Shown here: one piece after another, positions 28,549 through 38,780 of the stretch
Layout: each line of letters starts with the position of its first letter
Position numbering within the stretch: the stretch's first letter is position 1
NCBI RefSeq assembly: GCF_014648195.1
Contig: NZ_BMQQ01000008.1
Span: 179,589 to 243,588, forward strand
Source of the DNA: Streptomyces purpureus
GTDB lineage: Bacteria; Actinomycetota; Actinomycetes; Streptomycetales; Streptomycetaceae
DNA length: 64,000 nucleotides
Direction of reading: 5' to 3'
Notes under the pieces: generated by a model
The model's database searches: none
Told to the model about the DNA's origin: nothing
What the model saw: only the letters and a program-made list of their open reading frames with translations
Program-made: the position numbers and the translations under genes

Positions 28549-29154
28549 ATGGCTGGACCCCAGCGCCGCGGTAGCGGTGCCGGTGGCGGCGAGCGGCGGG
28601 ACCGGAAGGGCCGTGACGGCGGCGCAGCTGCCGCCGAGAAGACCGCTTACGTTGAGCGCGTTGTCGCGATCAACCGTGTCGCCAAGGTTGTGAAGGGTGG
28701 TCGTCGCTTCAGCTTCACCGCGCTGGTCGTGGTGGGCGACGGTGACGGCACCGTGGGTGTCGGTTACGGCAAGGCCAAGGAGGTGCCGGCCGCCATCGCC
28801 AAGGGTGTTGAGGAGGCCAAGAAGCACTTCTTCAAGGTCCCCCGTATCCAGGGCACCATCCCGCACCCGATCCAGGGTGAGAAGGCCGCGGGCGTCGTCC
28901 TGCTCAAGCCGGCTTCCCCCGGTACCGGTGTTATCGCCGGTGGCCCGGTGCGTGCCGTGCTCGAGTGCGCCGGCGTTCACGACATCCTGTCGAAGTCCCT
29001 GGGCTCCGACAACGCGATCAACATCGTGCACGCGACCGTGGCGGCCCTCAAGGGCCTGCAGCGTCCCGAGGAGATCGCGGCTCGCCGTGGTCTGCCCCTC
29101 GAGGACGTCGCTCCCGCGGCTCTGCTTCGTGCGCGTGCCGGGGCGGGTGTCTGA
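28549..29154 (+). CDS. rpsE: 30S ribosomal protein S5
   Basis: The 201-residue protein [20 protein letters not shown] has a Gly/Arg-rich N-terminal extension common in Streptomyces, then the S5 domain ([20 protein letters not shown], the spectinomycin-site loop). It acts in mRNA unwinding and accuracy. AGAGAGG lies upstream. Overlaps rpmD by one base. Confidence 0.98.
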   Translation: MAGPQRRGSGAGGGERRDRKGRDGGAAAAEKTAYVERVVAINRVAKVVKGGRRFSFTALVVVGDGDGTVGVGYGKAKEVPAAIAKGVEEAKKHFFKVPRIQGTIPHPIQGEKAAGVVLLKPASPGTGVIAGGPVRAVLECAGVHDILSKSLGSDNAINIVHATVAALKGLQRPEEIAARRGLPLEDVAPAALLRARAGAGV

Positions 29155-29336
29155 TGGCTCGCCTCAAGATCACGCAGACGAAGTCGTACATCGGTAGCAA
29201 GCAGAACCACCGCGACACCCTGCGTTCGCTTGGCCTGAAGAAGGTCAACGACGTGGTTGTCAAGGAGGACCGCCCCGAGTTCCGCGGCATGGTGCACACC
29301 GTCCGCCACCTCGTGACGGTTGAGGAGGTTGACTGA
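29154..29336 (+). CDS. rpmD: 50S ribosomal protein L30
   Basis: The 60-residue protein [20 protein letters not shown] has the ferredoxin-like L30 fold in standard size. It is coupled to rpsE (TGATG) and followed one base later by rplO. Confidence 0.97.
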   Translation: MARLKITQTKSYIGSKQNHRDTLRSLGLKKVNDVVVKEDRPEFRGMVHTVRHLVTVEEVD

Positions 29337-29337
29337 C

Positions 29338-29793
29338 ATGGCGGAGAACAACCCGCTGAAGGCCCACAACCTCCGTCCTGCCCCGGGCGCCAAGACCGCC
29401 AAGACCCGTGTGGGTCGTGGTGAGGCGTCCAAGGGTAAGACCGCTGGTCGTGGTACCAAGGGTACGAAGGCCCGTTACCAGGTTCCGGAGCGCTTCGAGG
29501 GTGGCCAGATGCCCCTCCACATGCGTCTTCCGAAGCTGAAGGGCTTCAAGAACCCGTTCCGCACCGAGTACCAGGTCGTCAACCTGGACAAGCTGGCCGC
29601 GCTCTACCCGCAGGGTGGCGAGGTCACGGTGGCCGACCTGGTCGCCAAGGGTGCGGTTCGTAAGAACCAGCTCGTCAAGGTGCTCGGCACCGGCGAGATC
29701 TCCGTGGCGCTGCAGGTGACGGTCGACGCCGTCTCCGGCTCCGCCAAGGAGAAGATTGCCGCCGCCGGCGGCTCCGTCACCGAGCTCGTCTGA
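29338..29793 (+). CDS. rplO: 50S ribosomal protein L15
   Basis: The 151-residue protein [20 protein letters not shown] has the Gly/Lys-rich N-terminal arm ([20 protein letters not shown]) and the globular C-terminus. It is a late assembly 50S protein. It is last of the spc ribosomal genes before a strong terminator. In this genome secY lies about 780 nt further on and probably has its own promoter. Confidence 0.98.
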   Translation: MAENNPLKAHNLRPAPGAKTAKTRVGRGEASKGKTAGRGTKGTKARYQVPERFEGGQMPLHMRLPKLKGFKNPFRTEYQVVNLDKLAALYPQGGEVTVADLVAKGAVRKNQLVKVLGTGEISVALQVTVDAVSGSAKEKIAAAGGSVTELV

Positions 29794-29812
29794 GCCCGGT
29801 TCGACAGCACTG

Positions 29813-29857
29813 AGCCTGGCCGGCTCCCCTTCGTGGGGAGCCGGCCAGGCTTCTTTG
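29813..29857 (+). terminator. Strong intrinsic terminator after rplO
   Basis: A perfect 17-bp stem (29813-29829 with 29835-29851, arms starting AGCCTGGCCGGCTCCCC) with a 5-nt loop is followed by TCTTTG. It separates the spc ribosomal genes from secY. Confidence 0.88.
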
Positions 29858-29896
29858 TGTGCCGTACGCGGTACGGCCGTGTGGCTGTGCGGCGGT

Positions 29897-30166
29897 TCAG
29901 GCCGCGACCGAGGCGAGACCCCGGGCCTTGAGGCACCGCCAGAGGCGTTCCTCCGCCACTCTTCCGTCGACCGTGATGACGAAGCGGAGCGCGCTCACCG
30001 CGTCGTCCGGGTGCTCGGCGAACATCTCCGCCTTCCGGTCGCCCGTCACCGCCGGGAGGGCCCCCGACGGCGCCGCCTCGGTGAACTCGGTACGGGACAC
30101 GGACGCCTTGGCCCCGCCCGCGTCAGCGGCGCTCCCCGCGGCGTCGACACCGACAGTTACGGCCAC
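29897..30166 (-). CDS. Small hypothetical protein, possibly 5'-frameshifted
   Basis: The minus-strand frame of 89 residues (from GTG 30166, reads VAVTVGVDAAGSAADAGGAK) has strong G/C third positions and a folded-looking end (DAVSALRFVITVDGRVAEER, LWRCLKARGLASVAA). No ribosome binding site precedes 30166. In the neighbouring frame a GTG at 30221 with GGGGGAA upstream starts VKTSLTVASAASAQTTSGR and runs into this region, so a one-base frameshift may have split one gene of about 108 codons. Function unknown. I support no further gene in 30222-30569, which should contain the secY promoter. Confidence 0.42.
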   Translation of the reverse strand: MAVTVGVDAAGSAADAGGAKASVSRTEFTEAAPSGALPAVTGDRKAEMFAEHPDDAVSALRFVITVDGRVAEERLWRCLKARGLASVAA

Positions 30167-30569
30167 GACCGGAAGTGGTCTGGGCCGAGGCGGCGCTCGC
30201 GACGGTGAGTGACGTCTTCACGAGGTGGTTCCCCCGGAGCGGTGATGAGTCGCGACGAGCGGTTCCCTGCCGGTCGGTCCGGAACCGCTCGAACAGTCTT
30301 CTGGGGGCGAGGTGCCATGTCATCGCGTCTCTTGGCCGGTATGCGCACCGCACGAAAGTCGGATGTCCGGAAACCGGAGGGTCGGCAGTGGTCGCTGCGG
30401 CGTTGACGGCCCTGTGAGACGTTTCCCGCTGGCTGTGGGGGCGGGTATGGTAGCGCCTGTTAGCTTCCCCGGCAGTCTGCGCTTCTGGCGTGCGGCTGCC
30501 GTGTTCTGTACCTGCTCACATACAAACCGTCACCCTCACGCGCGTAACGCGGGGGTCGCAGGAGGCACC

Positions 30570-31889
30570 GTGCTCACCGCGTTCGCCCGGGCGTTCAAGA
30601 CGCCCGACCTGCGCAAGAAGCTGCTCTTCACGCTCGGCATCATCGTGCTGTACCGGCTCGGGGCCCACATCCCCGTACCCGGTGTCAGTTACCAGGCCGT
30701 CCAGCAGTGTGTCGACCAGGCGAGCCAGGGCAACAACTCCCTGTTCGGCCTGGTCAACATGTTCAGTGGCGGGGCGCTGCTGCAGATCACCATCTTCGCG
30801 CTCGGCATCATGCCGTACATCACGGCGAGCATCATCCTGCAGCTGCTCACGGTGGTGATCCCGCGACTGGAAGCCCTCAAGAAGGAGGGCCAGTCCGGCC
30901 AGGCCAAGATCACGCAGTACACGCGCTATCTGACGGTCGCGCTGGCGATCCTCCAGGGCACCGGTCTCGTGGCGACCGCCCGCACCGGCGCGCTGTTCAG
31001 CGGCTGCACCGTCGCCGACCAGGTCGTGCCCGACCAGTCGATCTTCATCACCGCGACCATGGTCATCACGATGACCGCCGGAACGGCCGTCGTCATGTGG
31101 CTCGGTGAGCTCATCACCGACCGCGGCATCGGCAACGGCATGTCGATCCTGATGTTCATCTCGATCGCCGCCGGCTTCCCGGGCGCCCTGTGGAAGATCA
31201 AGGTCGAGGGTGACCTGGCCGACGGCTGGATCGAGTTCGGCACCGTGATCCTCGTCGGCTTCGCGATGGTCGGCCTCGTCGTCTTCGTCGAGCAGGCCCA
31301 GCGCCGGATCCCCGTGCAGTACGCGAAGCGCATGATCGGCCGCAGGTCCTACGGCGGAACGTCCACGTACATCCCGCTCAAGGTGAACCAGGCGGGTGTG
31401 ATTCCCGTCATCTTCGCCTCGTCGCTGCTCTACATCCCGGCCTTGATCGCGCAGTTCTCCAGCTCGACCGCGGGCTGGAAGACCTGGATCGAAGCCCACT
31501 TCGTCAAGGGTGACCACCCCTACTACATCGCCACGTACTTCCTCCTGATCGTGTTCTTCGCCTTCTTCTATGTGGCGATCTCGTTCAACCCCGAGGAAGT
31601 CGCCGACAACATGAAGAAGTATGGTGGCTTCATCCCGGGTATCCGGGCTGGTCGACCTACTGCTGAGTACCTGAGCTACGTGCTCAACCGGATCACTTGG
31701 CCGGGCTCGCTGTATCTGGGTCTGATCGCTCTTGTGCCGACGATGGCGTTGGCAGGCTTCGGTGGCGCGAACGCCAACTTCCCGTTCGGTGGGACGAGCA
31801 TTCTCATCATCGTGGGTGTGGGCCTGGAGACCGTGAAGCAGATCGAGAGCCAGCTCCAGCAGCGCAATTACGAAGGGTTCCTCCGCTGA
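30570..31889 (+). CDS. secY: Preprotein translocase subunit SecY
   Basis: The 439-residue membrane protein starts at GTG 30570 ([20 protein letters not shown]) after AGGAGG. It has ten transmembrane helices, the plug region after TM1 and the conserved cytoplasmic loops ([20 protein letters not shown] between TM6 and TM7, [20 protein letters not shown] between TM8 and TM9) that contact SecA and the ribosome. It forms the SecYEG protein-conducting channel. Its stop overlaps the adk ATG by one base. A possible -10 (TATGGT) lies at 30446-30451. Confidence 0.98.
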   Translation: MLTAFARAFKTPDLRKKLLFTLGIIVLYRLGAHIPVPGVSYQAVQQCVDQASQGNNSLFGLVNMFSGGALLQITIFALGIMPYITASIILQLLTVVIPRLEALKKEGQSGQAKITQYTRYLTVALAILQGTGLVATARTGALFSGCTVADQVVPDQSIFITATMVITMTAGTAVVMWLGELITDRGIGNGMSILMFISIAAGFPGALWKIKVEGDLADGWIEFGTVILVGFAMVGLVVFVEQAQRRIPVQYAKRMIGRRSYGGTSTYIPLKVNQAGVIPVIFASSLLYIPALIAQFSSSTAGWKTWIEAHFVKGDHPYYIATYFLLIVFFAFFYVAISFNPEEVADNMKKYGGFIPGIRAGRPTAEYLSYVLNRITWPGSLYLGLIALVPTMALAGFGGANANFPFGGTSILIIVGVGLETVKQIESQLQQRNYEGFLR

Positions 31890-32548
31890 TGCGAATCGTC
31901 CTCGTCGGACCGCCCGGGGCCGGCAAGGGTACGCAGGCTGCGTACCTTGCCAAGAACCTGGCCATCCCGCACATCTCCACGGGTGACCTGTTCCGCGCCA
32001 ACATCAGTCAGGGCACGGAGCTGGGCCTCAAGGCCAAGTCGTACATGGACGCCGGCGAGCTGGTCCCCGACGAGGTCACCATCGGGATGGCCAAGGACCG
32101 CATGGAGCAGCCGGACGCCGTGAACGGCTTCCTGCTCGACGGCTTCCCGCGCAACGTCGCCCAGGCCGAGGCGCTCGACGCCATGCTCGAGTCCGAGTCC
32201 ATGAAGCTCGACGCGGTGCTGGACCTCGAGGTCCCCGAGGACGAGGTCGTGAAGCGGATCGCGGGCCGCCGCATCTGCCGTAACGACAGCGCCCACGTCT
32301 TCCACGTCACGTACTCGGCGCCGAAGACCGAGGGTGTCTGCGACGCCTGCGGCGGCGAGCTGTACCAGCGCGACGACGACTCCGAGGAGACCGTCCGCAA
32401 GCGCCTGGAGGTCTACCACACGCAGACCGAGCCGATCATCGACTACTACAAGGCCCAGGGCCTGGTCGTCACGATCACCGCGCTCGGCAAGGTGGACGAG
32501 GTCACGGCACGGGCCATGGAGGCCCTGCGCGGTGACAAGGCCGCCTAG
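31889..32548 (+). CDS. adk: Adenylate kinase
   Basis: The 219-residue protein [20 protein letters not shown] has P-loop GPPGAGKGT (7-15), the NMP-binding DGFPRN segment and a long LID domain with [12 protein letters not shown] and [16 protein letters not shown]. The LID keeps only part of the usual four-Cys zinc site. It interconverts 2 ADP with ATP plus AMP. It is coupled to secY and followed by a strong hairpin. Confidence 0.98.
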   Translation: MRIVLVGPPGAGKGTQAAYLAKNLAIPHISTGDLFRANISQGTELGLKAKSYMDAGELVPDEVTIGMAKDRMEQPDAVNGFLLDGFPRNVAQAEALDAMLESESMKLDAVLDLEVPEDEVVKRIAGRRICRNDSAHVFHVTYSAPKTEGVCDACGGELYQRDDDSEETVRKRLEVYHTQTEPIIDYYKAQGLVVTITALGKVDEVTARAMEALRGDKAA

Positions 32549-32565
32549 GTCTCCCCAGCTGTACG

Positions 32566-32610
32566 GATACGGCCGCGGTGCCCCCCAGGGGCGCCGCGGC
32601 CGTATCGTTG
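32566..32610 (+). terminator. Terminator-like hairpin after adk
   Basis: A 19-bp stem (32566-32584 with 32588-32606, arms starting GATACGGCCGCGG) has one G-T wobble and a 3-nt loop, followed by GTTG. The U-tract is poor but the stem is very stable, as is common for Streptomyces terminators. Confidence 0.75.
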
Positions 32611-32653
32611 ATGTGTCCCACGCACAAACCCCGATGGAAAGGCGCCCGCCGCA

Positions 32654-33490
32654 ATGGTGCAGATCAAGACCCCCGAGCAGATCGCGAAGATGCGCGAGGC
32701 GGGACTGGTCGTCGCCGCCATCCACGCGGCGACCCGTGAGGCCGCGGTGCCCGGCGCCACCACCCGGGACCTGGACGAGGTCGCCCGCAAGGTGATCGCC
32801 GACCACGGCGCGAAGTCGAACTTCCTCGGGTACGGCGGTTTCCCCGCCACCATCTGCACCTCGGTCAACGAGGTCGTCGTCCACGGCATCCCGGACGAGA
32901 AGACCGTCCTCAAGGACGGCGACGTCATCTCCATCGACTGCGGCGCGATCGTCGACGGCTGGCACGGCGACGCCGCGTACACCGCGTTCGTGGGCGACGG
33001 CCACGCCCCGGAGCTCATCGAGCTGTCCCGGGTGACCGAGGAGTCGATGTGGGCCGGCATCGCCGCGATGAAGAACGGCAACCGGCTCGTCGACATCTCC
33101 CGCGCCATCGAGACCTACATCCGCCGCCAGCCGAAGCCCGGCGGCGGCAAGTACGGAATCATCGAGGACTACGGCGGCCACGGCATCGGCACCGAGATGC
33201 ACATGGACCCGCACCTGCTGAACTACGTCGCGCGCAAGCGCGGCAAGGGCCCCAAGCTCGTACCCGGCTTCTGCCTGGCGATCGAGCCGATGGTCTCCCT
33301 GGGCACGCCCCGCACCGAGGTGCTGGAGGACGACTGGACCGTCATCACCACCGACGGCACCTGGTCCTCGCACTGGGAGCACTCGGTGGCCCTGACGGAA
33401 GAGGGCCCGCTGGTCCTGACGGCGGTCGACGGAGGCAAGGCGAAGCTCGCCGAGCTGGGCGTCACGGCCGCCCCGGACCCCCTGGCATAG
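32654..33490 (+). CDS. map: Methionine aminopeptidase, type I
   Basis: The 278-residue protein MVQIKTPEQIAKMREAGLVV has the pita-bread fold metal ligands in DVISIDCGAIVDGWHGDAAY, GGHGIGTEMHMDPHLLNY and the C-terminal Glu segments (CLAIEPMVS, HWEHSVALTEEG). It removes the initiator Met from nascent chains. It lacks the N-terminal zinc-finger SH3-binding linker of the longer MetAP forms. Confidence 0.97.
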   Translation: MVQIKTPEQIAKMREAGLVVAAIHAATREAAVPGATTRDLDEVARKVIADHGAKSNFLGYGGFPATICTSVNEVVVHGIPDEKTVLKDGDVISIDCGAIVDGWHGDAAYTAFVGDGHAPELIELSRVTEESMWAGIAAMKNGNRLVDISRAIETYIRRQPKPGGGKYGIIEDYGGHGIGTEMHMDPHLLNYVARKRGKGPKLVPGFCLAIEPMVSLGTPRTEVLEDDWTVITTDGTWSSHWEHSVALTEEGPLVLTAVDGGKAKLAELGVTAAPDPLA

Positions 33491-33641
33491 CCCTCGCTTA
33501 AGGATCTTCTACGCTGGGCAAACTTCTCGGATTCGTCTTTTCCAGAGCCCTGACGTAGACTGATGCGTCGGCTCTCGTGTACCCGTGTGTCCGCATACGG
33601 ATGCGGGAGTCGATCAAGGTAGCCGATTCGAAAGGCGAAGC

Positions 33642-33863
33642 GTGGCCAAGAAGCAAGGTGCCATCGAAATCGAGGGCACCGTGATCGAGTCCCTCCCGAA
33701 CGCCATGTTCAAGGTGGAGCTCCAGAACGGTCACAAGGTCCTCGCGCACATCAGCGGCAAGATGCGGATGCACTACATCCGAATCCTCCCGGATGACCGG
33801 GTCGTCGTGGAGCTCTCTCCGTACGACCTGACGCGTGGCCGGATCGTCTACCGCTACAAGTAG
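33642..33863 (+). CDS. infA: Translation initiation factor IF-1
   Basis: The 73-residue OB-fold protein (GTG 33642, [20 protein letters not shown]) includes [20 protein letters not shown]. It blocks the A-site during initiation. A possible -10 (TAGACT, 33556-33561) in the 151-nt gap before it suggests a separate promoter, though the -35 is poor. Confidence 0.98.
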   Translation: MAKKQGAIEIEGTVIESLPNAMFKVELQNGHKVLAHISGKMRMHYIRILPDDRVVVELSPYDLTRGRIVYRYK

Positions 33864-33935
33864 ATCTTGTCGCACCCGCGGCGGAGCATCCGCTCCGGCG
33901 GGGTGGTGGCACTGACCCGGAGAACCTCACATCCC

Positions 33936-34049
33936 ATGAAGGTCAAGCCGAGCGTCAAGAAGATCTGCGACAAGTGCAAGGTGATCCGCCGTCACGGCCG
34001 GGTCATGGTCATCTGCGACAACCTGCGCCACAAGCAGCGCCAGGGCTGA
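33936..34049 (+). CDS. rpmJ: 50S ribosomal protein L36, zinc-binding form
   Basis: The 37-residue protein [20 protein letters not shown] has the C-x2-C ... C-x4-H zinc set (CDKC, CDNLRH), so it is the C+ form that pairs with zinc-free paralogues in other loci. Intact and in its canonical place between infA and rpsM. Confidence 0.97.
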   Translation: MKVKPSVKKICDKCKVIRRHGRVMVICDNLRHKQRQG

Positions 34050-34235
34050 CGCACGCCGACCTGCACCTCGCAGTTCATTCGCGCGACGCAAGCAATTACG
34101 TACATACGCAGAGCCCGTCGGGCCGTGTTCCACGGCTGACGACACCTCCGGCGGGGGCCGGGGACCCGATCTGTACCTCATACGGCAGTCGGGACCGGCT
34201 TTGCTGAAGACCCCCGAACACACAGGAGCCATTGA

Positions 34236-34616
34236 ATGGCACGCGTTTCCGGTGTCGACATCCCGCGCGAAAAGCGCGTGGAGATCGCACTCACCTACGT
34301 CTTCGGTATCGGGCGCACCCGGTCCAAGGAGATCCTCGCCTCCACCGGCGTGAACCCGAACACCCGCGTTCGTGACCTGGCCGAAGAGGACCTCGTCAAG
34401 ATCCGCGAGTACGTGGACGCCAACCTCCGTACCGAGGGTGACCTCCGCCGCGAGATCCAGGGCGACATCCGCCGCAAGATCGAGATCCAGTGCTACCAGG
34501 GCATCCGCCACCGTCGTGGCCTGCCGGTGCACGGTCAGCGCACCAGCACGAACGCCCGTACCCGCAAGGGCCCGCGTCGCGCGATCGCCGGCAAGAAGAA
34601 GCCGGGCAAGAAGTAG
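34236..34616 (+). CDS. rpsM: 30S ribosomal protein S13
   Basis: The 126-residue protein [20 protein letters not shown] contains the helix-two-turn-helix and the basic C-terminal tail ([19 protein letters not shown]) that touches P-site tRNA. The 186-nt gap before it holds no gene. Confidence 0.98.
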   Translation: MARVSGVDIPREKRVEIALTYVFGIGRTRSKEILASTGVNPNTRVRDLAEEDLVKIREYVDANLRTEGDLRREIQGDIRRKIEIQCYQGIRHRRGLPVHGQRTSTNARTRKGPRRAIAGKKKPGKK

Positions 34617-34684
34617 TCCTCAGCGGACACGCTTTCCAGCGGTCTTGCGCTGTAGGACCGACCACCTCCCTGTAGGAGTAAGAG

Positions 34685-35089
34685 ATGCCCCCCAAGGGTC
34701 GTCAGGGCGCTGCCAAGAAGGTGCGCCGCAAGGAAAAGAAGAACGTCGCTCACGGCCACGCGCACATCAAGAGCACGTTCAACAACACCATCGTTTCGAT
34801 CACGGACCCGTCCGGCAACGTGATCTCCTGGGCCTCCGCCGGCCACGTCGGCTTCAAGGGCTCGCGCAAGTCCACCCCCTTCGCCGCGCAGATGGCCGCC
34901 GAGTCGGCCGCCCGCCGCGCGCAGGAGCACGGCATGCGCAAGGTCGACGTCTTCGTCAAGGGTCCCGGCTCCGGCCGTGAGACCGCGATCCGCTCCCTCC
35001 AGGCCACCGGCCTCGAGGTCGGCTCGATCCAGGACGTCACCCCCACGCCGCACAACGGCTGCCGTCCCCCCAAGCGCCGCCGCGTCTGA
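34685..35089 (+). CDS. rpsK: 30S ribosomal protein S11
   Basis: The 134-residue protein [20 protein letters not shown] ends with the conserved [18 protein letters not shown]. It lines the mRNA exit channel on the platform. AGGAG lies before the start. Confidence 0.98.
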   Translation: MPPKGRQGAAKKVRRKEKKNVAHGHAHIKSTFNNTIVSITDPSGNVISWASAGHVGFKGSRKSTPFAAQMAAESAARRAQEHGMRKVDVFVKGPGSGRETAIRSLQATGLEVGSIQDVTPTPHNGCRPPKRRRV

Positions 35090-35116
35090 CGCACGGGCTG
35101 CTTGAGCAGGACTTTC

Positions 35117-35148
35117 GGGCGGTACGGCTCTTCGGGGGCGTACCGCCC
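35117..35148 (+). other. 10-bp hairpin between rpsK and rpoA
   Basis: GGGCGGTACG (35117-35126) and CGTACCGCCC (35139-35148) are perfect inverted repeats with a 12-nt loop. It could tune rpoA expression relative to the ribosomal genes or stabilise the upstream mRNA. Confidence 0.6.
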
Positions 35149-35233
35149 GTACCCTTGCACGTAACACCATCGGGCTCCGCCCGGTGTCTCAGGACATCAA
35201 ATAGTGGGTGTCCATGACTGAAGGATTCACACC

Positions 35234-36256
35234 ATGCTGATCGCTCAGCGTCCCTCGCTGACCGAAGAGGTTGTCGACGAGTACCGCTCGCGGTTCGTCA
35301 TCGAGCCCCTGGAGCCGGGCTTCGGCTACACGCTCGGCAACTCCCTGCGTCGTACGCTCCTCTCCTCGATCCCGGGTGCGGCTGTCACGTCCATCCGTAT
35401 CGACGGTGTCCTGCACGAGTTCACCACCGTGCCGGGCGTCAAGGAGGACGTCACCGACCTCATCCTCAACATCAAGCAGCTGGTCGTCTCCTCGGAGCAC
35501 GACGAGCCGGTCGTGATGTACCTGCGCAAGCAGGGCCCGGGTCTGGTCACCGCCGCCGACATCGCGCCGCCGGCCGGTGTCGAGGTGCACAACCCCGACC
35601 TGGTCCTCGCCACGCTCAACGGCAAGGGCAAGCTGGAGATGGAGCTGACCGTCGAGCGCGGTCGCGGCTACGTCTCCGCCGTGCAGAACAAGCAGGTGGG
35701 CCAGGAGATCGGCCGTATCCCGGTCGACTCCATCTACAGCCCCGTGCTCAAGGTCACCTACAAGGTCGAGGCGACCCGAGTCGAGCAGCGCACCGACTTC
35801 GACAAGCTGATCGTCGACGTCGAGACCAAGCAGGCCATGCGCCCGCGCGACGCCATGGCGTCCGCAGGCAAGACCCTGGTCGAGCTGTTCGGCCTGGCCC
35901 GCGAGCTCAACATCGACGCCGAGGGCATCGACATGGGCCCGTCCCCCACGGACGCCGCCCTCGCCGCCGACCTGGCGCTGCCGATCGAGGAGCTCGAGCT
36001 CACCGTTCGGTCGTACAACTGCCTCAAGCGTGAGGGCATCCACTCCGTGGGTGAGCTCGTCGCCCGCTCCGAGGCCGACCTGCTCGACATCCGCAACTTT
36101 GGTGCGAAGTCGATCGACGAGGTCAAGGCGAAGCTGGCCGGCATGGGCCTGGCCCTCAAGGACAGCCCGCCCGGATTCGACCCGACCGCCGCGGCGGACG
36201 CCTTCGGCGCCGACGACGACGCGGACGCGGGCTTCGTCGAGACCGAGCAGTACTAA
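35234..36256 (+). CDS. rpoA: RNA polymerase subunit alpha
   Basis: The 340-residue protein [20 protein letters not shown] has the N-terminal dimerisation domain ([20 protein letters not shown]), the linker and the C-terminal domain that binds UP elements and activators ([40 protein letters not shown]). Ends with an acidic tail ([15 protein letters not shown]). Canonical position before rplQ. Confidence 0.98.
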   Translation: MLIAQRPSLTEEVVDEYRSRFVIEPLEPGFGYTLGNSLRRTLLSSIPGAAVTSIRIDGVLHEFTTVPGVKEDVTDLILNIKQLVVSSEHDEPVVMYLRKQGPGLVTAADIAPPAGVEVHNPDLVLATLNGKGKLEMELTVERGRGYVSAVQNKQVGQEIGRIPVDSIYSPVLKVTYKVEATRVEQRTDFDKLIVDVETKQAMRPRDAMASAGKTLVELFGLARELNIDAEGIDMGPSPTDAALAADLALPIEELELTVRSYNCLKREGIHSVGELVARSEADLLDIRNFGAKSIDEVKAKLAGMGLALKDSPPGFDPTAAADAFGADDDADAGFVETEQY

Positions 36257-36381
36257 GCAGTACCCGGTGGTCCGGGGCCCGCGTGGCCCCGGACCACCGT
36301 ATGGACTTCCGGCGGGCGGTCGCCCGTCGGTAACTGACACCGGTACCTGACACGGCCGGTGCAGAGACGAGGAGAAACACC

Positions 36382-36864
36382 ATGCCGCGTCCCACCAAGG
36401 GAGCCCGTCTGGGCGGCAGCGCCGCGCACGAGAAGCTGCTTCTCGCCAACCTGGCGAAGTCGCTCTTCGAGCACGGCCGCATCACCACGACCGAGGCCAA
36501 GGCCCGCCGCCTGCGTCCGGTCGCCGAGCGCCTGATCACCAAGGCGAAGAAGGGCGACATCCACAACCGTCGCCTGGTGCTGCAGACCATCACGGACAAG
36601 GGCGTCGTCCACACGCTCTTCACCGAGATCGCTCCGCGTTACGCCGAGCGTCCGGGTGGCTACACCCGCATCACCAAGGTCGGCAACCGTCGTGGCGACA
36701 ACGCCCCGATGGCCGTGATCGAGCTGGTCGAGGGCGAGATCGCGAAGAAGGCGACCGTCGCCGAGGCCGAGGCCGCCACCAAGCGCGCCGTCAAGGAGGC
36801 CGACGAGGCCGCCAAGGCCGAGGAGACCACCGAGGCCCCGGCCGAGGAGTCCAAGGACGCCTGA
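36382..36864 (+). CDS. rplQ: 50S ribosomal protein L17
   Basis: The 160-residue protein [20 protein letters not shown] has the L17 core in residues 1-120, then an Ala/Glu/Lys-rich extension ([20 protein letters not shown]) typical of actinobacteria. It lies at the tunnel exit. Strong terminator follows. Confidence 0.98.
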   Translation: MPRPTKGARLGGSAAHEKLLLANLAKSLFEHGRITTTEAKARRLRPVAERLITKAKKGDIHNRRLVLQTITDKGVVHTLFTEIAPRYAERPGGYTRITKVGNRRGDNAPMAVIELVEGEIAKKATVAEAEAATKRAVKEADEAAKAEETTEAPAEESKDA

Positions 36865-36883
36865 TCGCGTTCCGAAGGCTGGT

Positions 36884-36924
36884 GAACGGGCCCGTCCCCC
36901 TCGGGGGGCGGGCCCGTTCCGCTT
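36884..36924 (+). terminator. Intrinsic terminator after rplQ
   Basis: GAACGGGCCCGTCCCCC pairs with GGGGGGCGGGCCCGTTC (one mismatch) around a 2-nt loop, followed by CGCTTGATCT. It ends the alpha operon just before truA. Confidence 0.8.
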
Positions 36925-36948
36925 GATCTGCTTGAGAGGATGGATCGC

Positions 36949-37824
36949 GTGAGCGATGAGGTGAAGCCCGGCTTCGTGCGGGTGCGGCTGGATCTTTCGT
37001 ACGACGGCAAGGACTTCTCCGGCTGGGCCAAGCAGGCCGGCGGCCGGCGGACCGTGCAGGGCGACATCGAGGACGCCCTGCGGACGGTGACCCGGTCCAA
37101 GGAGACGTACGAGCTGACCGTCGCCGGGCGGACCGACGCCGGGGTGCACGCCCGCGGCCAGGTCGCCCATGTCGATCTGCCCGAGGAGCTGTGGGCCGAG
37201 CATCAGGACAAGCTGCTGCGGCGGCTGGCCGGGCGGCTCTCGCACGACGTACGGATCTGGAAGGTCGCCGAGGCCCCGGCGGGCTTCAACGCCCGCTTCT
37301 CGGCGATCTGGCGGCGCTACGCCTACCGGGTCACCGACAACCCCGGCGGTGTCGACCCGCTGCTGCGCGGCCATGTGCTCTGGCACGACTGGCCGCTCGA
37401 CATGGACGCCATGAACGCCGCCGCCGAGCGGCTCGTCGGCGAGCACGACTTCGCCGCGTACTGCAAGAAGCGCGAGGGCGCCACCACCATCCGGACCCTC
37501 CAGGAGCTGCGCTGGGAGCGGCGGCCGGGCGGGATCCTGGAGGCGACCGTCAAGGCGGACGCCTTCTGCCACAACATGGTCCGCTCGCTCGTCGGCGCGC
37601 TGCTCTTCGTCGGCGACGGGCACCGGCCGGTCGAGTGGCCCGGGAAGGTCCTCGCGGCGGGCGTACGGGACTCGGCCGTCCATGTCGTACGCCCCCACGG
37701 GCTCACCCTCGAAGAGGTCGGCTACCCGGCCGACGAGCTGCTGGCCGCCCGGAACGTGGAGGCCCGCAACAAGCGGACGCTGCCGGTCGCCGGGTCAGGC
37801 GGCGGGTGCGGTGGCTGCGGCTGA
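36949..37824 (+). CDS. truA: tRNA pseudouridine(38-40) synthase TruA
   Basis: The 291-residue protein was started at GTG 36949 ([20 protein letters not shown]), since GAGAGG is 9 nt upstream; ATG 36940 is too close to it. Catalytic Asp lies in [18 protein letters not shown], and RYAYRV and [16 protein letters not shown] are family motifs. It isomerises U38-40 in the anticodon stem. The Gly/Cys end ([10 protein letters not shown]) overlaps the 3' end of the convergent membrane-protein gene by 30 nt. Confidence 0.96.
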   Translation: MSDEVKPGFVRVRLDLSYDGKDFSGWAKQAGGRRTVQGDIEDALRTVTRSKETYELTVAGRTDAGVHARGQVAHVDLPEELWAEHQDKLLRRLAGRLSHDVRIWKVAEAPAGFNARFSAIWRRYAYRVTDNPGGVDPLLRGHVLWHDWPLDMDAMNAAAERLVGEHDFAAYCKKREGATTIRTLQELRWERRPGGILEATVKADAFCHNMVRSLVGALLFVGDGHRPVEWPGKVLAAGVRDSAVHVVRPHGLTLEEVGYPADELLAARNVEARNKRTLPVAGSGGGCGGCG

Positions 37825-38724
37825 CGCCTGGGCGCGGCCACGGGCCCAGATCTGGTTGAAGGTGAAGGCGGCGAGGTCGTCGCTGGTGTTGAAGACGGCC
37901 TTGTCGCCCGTGGTGACCTTCTTGCCGTTGGTGAACCCGGCCTGGGTGAAGTAGGCGTACCGGCCAAGGGAGTTGGCCCGGCGCAGGCAGACCGTGGCGC
38001 GGCAGAACTCGTCGACGCCGGCGCCGGCGAGCGGGGCGATCCCGCCGCTGGTCTGCTCCTTCGCCTTGAGGGCCTGGGCCTCGGTGGGGAAGACGGCGAC
38101 CCCGACGGTGATCGCGACGCCGTCCTTCTCGTACGTGGCCCGGATGACCCGGTCGCAGCCGTTGCGCTTCAGTACGCCGCCGAGGGCGCCCTGGGTGACG
38201 GAGGCGCAGTTGGTCGTGGAGGAGGTCGCGCCCTTGGCGTACACGCGGCCGTTCATGGTGAGCTTCTTGCCGGGGAAGAGGGAGTCGGCGCTCAGCGGGG
38301 CGCGGTCCTTCTTGTCGGTGGCGATGAAGTCCCTGGGGTTCGGCGGGGGCGGGGGAGCCACCGAGGAGAAGGACGGCTGCGGCTGGGTGGTGTCGCTCGG
38401 CAGCGCGGTGTCCGTGGCCACGGTGGTGCCGTTCTTGTCCTGGGCGCCGGTGCCGGGGGAGCTGTTGGAGGAGACGACGGCGGTGGCGACGATCGCGGCG
38501 ATCGCCGCGGTGGCCAGCGCGCCGCCGCCGACCAGCAGCCAGCGCTTACGGCGGTGGCGCGCCGCGGAGGCGTCGGCCAGCGCGCCCCAGTCCGGGGTCT
38601 GCGACCCGAACGGCTGCTGCGGCTGCGGTGGCGGAAAACTGTTCGGCTGCTGAAACGGCTGCGGAAACGGCTGCTGCCCCTGCTGCTGCGGCTCCTGCGG
38701 CCACTGGGGTCCCCCAAAGCTCAT
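37795..38724 (-). CDS. Single-pass membrane protein with Pro/Gln-rich cytoplasmic head
   Basis: ATG 38724 ([20 protein letters not shown]) gives 309 residues; a longer frame to 38802 has no better signal. Residues 1-50 are Pro/Gln-rich, 59-85 form one transmembrane helix ([20 protein letters not shown]), and the outside region has paired cysteines ([20 protein letters not shown] then [16 protein letters not shown]) likely to form disulfides. Such proteins are common in Streptomyces and of unknown role. It is divergent from the ABC-F gene and overlaps truA tail to tail. Confidence 0.8.
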   Translation of the reverse strand: MSFGGPQWPQEPQQQGQQPFPQPFQQPNSFPPPQPQQPFGSQTPDWGALADASAARHRRKRWLLVGGGALATAAIAAIVATAVVSSNSSPGTGAQDKNGTTVATDTALPSDTTQPQPSFSSVAPPPPPNPRDFIATDKKDRAPLSADSLFPGKKLTMNGRVYAKGATSSTTNCASVTQGALGGVLKRNGCDRVIRATYEKDGVAITVGVAVFPTEAQALKAKEQTSGGIAPLAGAGVDEFCRATVCLRRANSLGRYAYFTQAGFTNGKKVTTGDKAVFNTSDDLAAFTFNQIWARGRAQASAAATAPAA

Positions 38725-38780
38725 GCCGCGCATCCTAAACCGGTTGGGTGAGGGCCGGGCCTGCGGCGACAATGCGCAGC

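Noticed and set aside
30123..30353. 76-codon minus-strand frame between rplO and secY as an intact gene
   Set aside because: Its C-terminal part is Arg/Cys low complexity; only the short start from 30221 looks meaningful, as part of a possible frameshifted gene.
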